The position numbers and the translations under genes were made by a program. From positions 2,205,587 through 2,269,586 of the forward strand of contig NZ_QFRX01000001.1 in NCBI RefSeq assembly GCF_003143935.1: a stretch of DNA of 64,000 nt, read 5' to 3'. This DNA is from Streptomyces sp. Act143. GTDB taxonomy: Bacteria; Actinomycetota; Actinomycetes; Streptomycetales; Streptomycetaceae. Positions 62,944 to 64,000 of the stretch are shown here, piece by piece. Each line of letters starts with the position of its first letter. The stretch's first letter is position 1. The notes beneath the pieces were generated by a model. The model was not told the DNA's origin. It ran no database searches and was given only the letters and a program-made list of their open reading frames with translations.

Positions 62944-63719
62944 AGCTCGTCGTCGTCGCGGCGGGGCTTAGCTCTCCGTCGTCCACCCGGCTTCTGGCCG
63001 ACCGCCTCGCCGCGGCCACGCTGGATCACGTGGACGCCGAGGCAGAAGTGTTCGAACTGCGCGACCTCGCCATCGAGATCGCCCAGCACTTCGTCACCGG
63101 CTTCCCGCCCACCCGGCTCGCCGCCGCGCTCGACGCGGTGGCCGCCGCGGACGGGCTGATCGCCGTCACGCCGGTCTTCTCCGCGTCCTGCAGCGGCCTG
63201 TTCAAGTCGTTCTTCGACCTCATCGACAAGGACGCCCTGACCGGCAAGCCCGTGCTCGCCGGCGCGACCGGCGGCACCGCGCGCCACTCCCTGGTCACCG
63301 AACACGCCCTGCGCCCCCTGTTCACCTACCTGCGCGCGCTCGTCGTGCCGACCGCGGTGTACGCGGCGTCCGAGGACTGGGGCGAGGAGGGCCTCGCCCA
63401 TCGCGTCGCCCGCGCGGGCACCGAACTGGCCCGCTTCATGACCTCCACCGGAACCACCACCGGCGCCACGGACTCCGCCACGACCAGCCCCGGCGCCAGC
63501 TCCAGCCCCGTCCCCGTCCCCGGAACCGCGGCCGCCACCTCCACGGTCCCCGACGTCGACACCACCGCGGCGATCGCCCCCCGCTCCCTGCACGGCGCGA
63601 TCACCTCGGTCGACCCCGCCGACGGCTTCGGCGCCGGCCTGATCCCGTTCGAACAGCGGCTCGCCGCGCTGAGCCGGTCCGCGGACGGTGCGCGGACGCG
63701 CCCGGCGGCAGACTCGTGA
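62940..63719 (+). CDS. NADPH-dependent FMN reductase partner (CE1759-type)
   Basis: 259 aa, GTG 62940 in a GTGA overlap. The flavodoxin-like fold has V-V-V-A-A-G-L-S-S-P-S-S-T-R and V-T-P-V-F-S-A-S-C-S-G-L-F-K-S-F-F-D. A low-complexity Thr/Ser/Ala/Pro linker (about 170-215) precedes a conserved-looking tail F-G-A-G-L-I-P-F-E-Q-R-L-A-A-L. It supplies reduced FMN to the upstream monooxygenase. Confidence 0.85.
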   Translation: MKLVVVAAGLSSPSSTRLLADRLAAATLDHVDAEAEVFELRDLAIEIAQHFVTGFPPTRLAAALDAVAAADGLIAVTPVFSASCSGLFKSFFDLIDKDALTGKPVLAGATGGTARHSLVTEHALRPLFTYLRALVVPTAVYAASEDWGEEGLAHRVARAGTELARFMTSTGTTTGATDSATTSPGASSSPVPVPGTAAATSTVPDVDTTAAIAPRSLHGAITSVDPADGFGAGLIPFEQRLAALSRSADGARTRPAADS

Positions 63720-63760
63720 GTCCCCGTGGCCGGAACCGGAGCAGCAGCCGGACGGGTCGG

Positions 63761-64000
63761 ATGAGGGCGCTGACGAAGCCCTTGCTGCACGTGTGGGAAT
63801 GGCAGAGTGAGGCCGCGTGCCGAGGCATGGACAGCGCGGTCTTCTTCTCTCCCAGCGGTGAGCGGGGCGAGGCGCGCAGGCGTCGGGAGGAGGCGGCGCG
63901 CGCGATCTGCCGCGCCTGCCCGGTTAGCGGCCCGTGCGCCCGCTTCGCTGCGGCCTCGCGGCAGCAGTACGGCGTCTGGGGCGGGATCACCGAGGCCGAA
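63761..64000 (+). CDS. WhiB-family iron-sulfur regulator, cut by the window edge
   Basis: Starts at ATG 63761 and is open to the right edge (80 codons). The four cluster cysteines fit A-A-C-R-G, then I-C-R-A-C-P-V and G-P-C-A-R-F, followed by the WhiB signature Y-G-V-W-G-G. The basic C-terminal DNA-binding tail lies beyond the window. WhiB proteins control development, redox responses or antibiotic genes; which WhiB this is cannot be told. Confidence 0.85.
   Translation, partial: MRALTKPLLHVWEWQSEAACRGMDSAVFFSPSGERGEARRRREEAARAICRACPVSGPCARFAAASRQQYGVWGGITEAE

Overview
The very high G+C content, frequent GTG/TTG starts, many four-base GTGA/ATGA start-stop overlaps, a WhiB-family gene, an SsgA-like sporulation protein and many SUKH/SMI1 immunity genes point to an actinomycete, almost certainly a Streptomyces chromosome. 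No rRNA, tRNA or CRISPR array was recognised.

Layout. 1-8.2 kb: the start of a minus-strand gene at the edge, a WXG-type (type VII secretion) protein coupled to a partner, a decayed membrane protein gene, a small helical protein, a GIY-YIG protein, an unknown protein, and the efeO-efeB iron/haem pair without a permease. 8.4-20.1 kb: a secreted phosphoesterase, an MMPL transporter coupled to an LmeA-like lipid-binding protein, and two OmpR-type two-component systems. Each system is flanked by small exported proteins.

20.1-36.9 kb is the centrepiece: a sulfide/persulfide island. Two cst-like modules (CstB-type persulfide dioxygenase-rhodanese fusion, rhodanese, TauE exporter, CsoR/CstR-type repressor) bracket two sulfide:quinone oxidoreductases, a SQR-TusE-DsrE-PIG-L operon, and OsmC, cysteine desulfurase-like and thioredoxin genes. 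At least ten palindromes of the form TACCC(C)-N-(G)GGGTA lie at the promoters, so the island reads as one regulon. SQRs make persulfide from sulfide, the dioxygenase/rhodanese fusions oxidise it, TauE proteins export the oxidised sulfur, and TusE/DsrE/rhodaneses/thioredoxin probably relay persulfide sulfur.

36.9-45.4 kb: a degenerate SpoIIE-like phosphatase, a MarR regulator divergent from a second lgt coupled to a PAP2 phosphatase, then accessory DNA with hypothetical genes and pseudogenes. 45.5-56.5 kb: a decaying polymorphic-toxin/immunity region with seven SUKH genes or remnants, two 5'-truncated nuclease toxin tails, a toxin remnant, an intact IS5-like element and a second IS fragment. 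56.9-64 kb: ordinary chromosome with an alpha/beta hydrolase, an NmrA-like protein, a DUF5709 protein, a PoxB-like pyruvate dehydrogenase, an SsgA-like protein, an LLM flavin monooxygenase with its FMN reductase, and a WhiB gene cut by the right edge.
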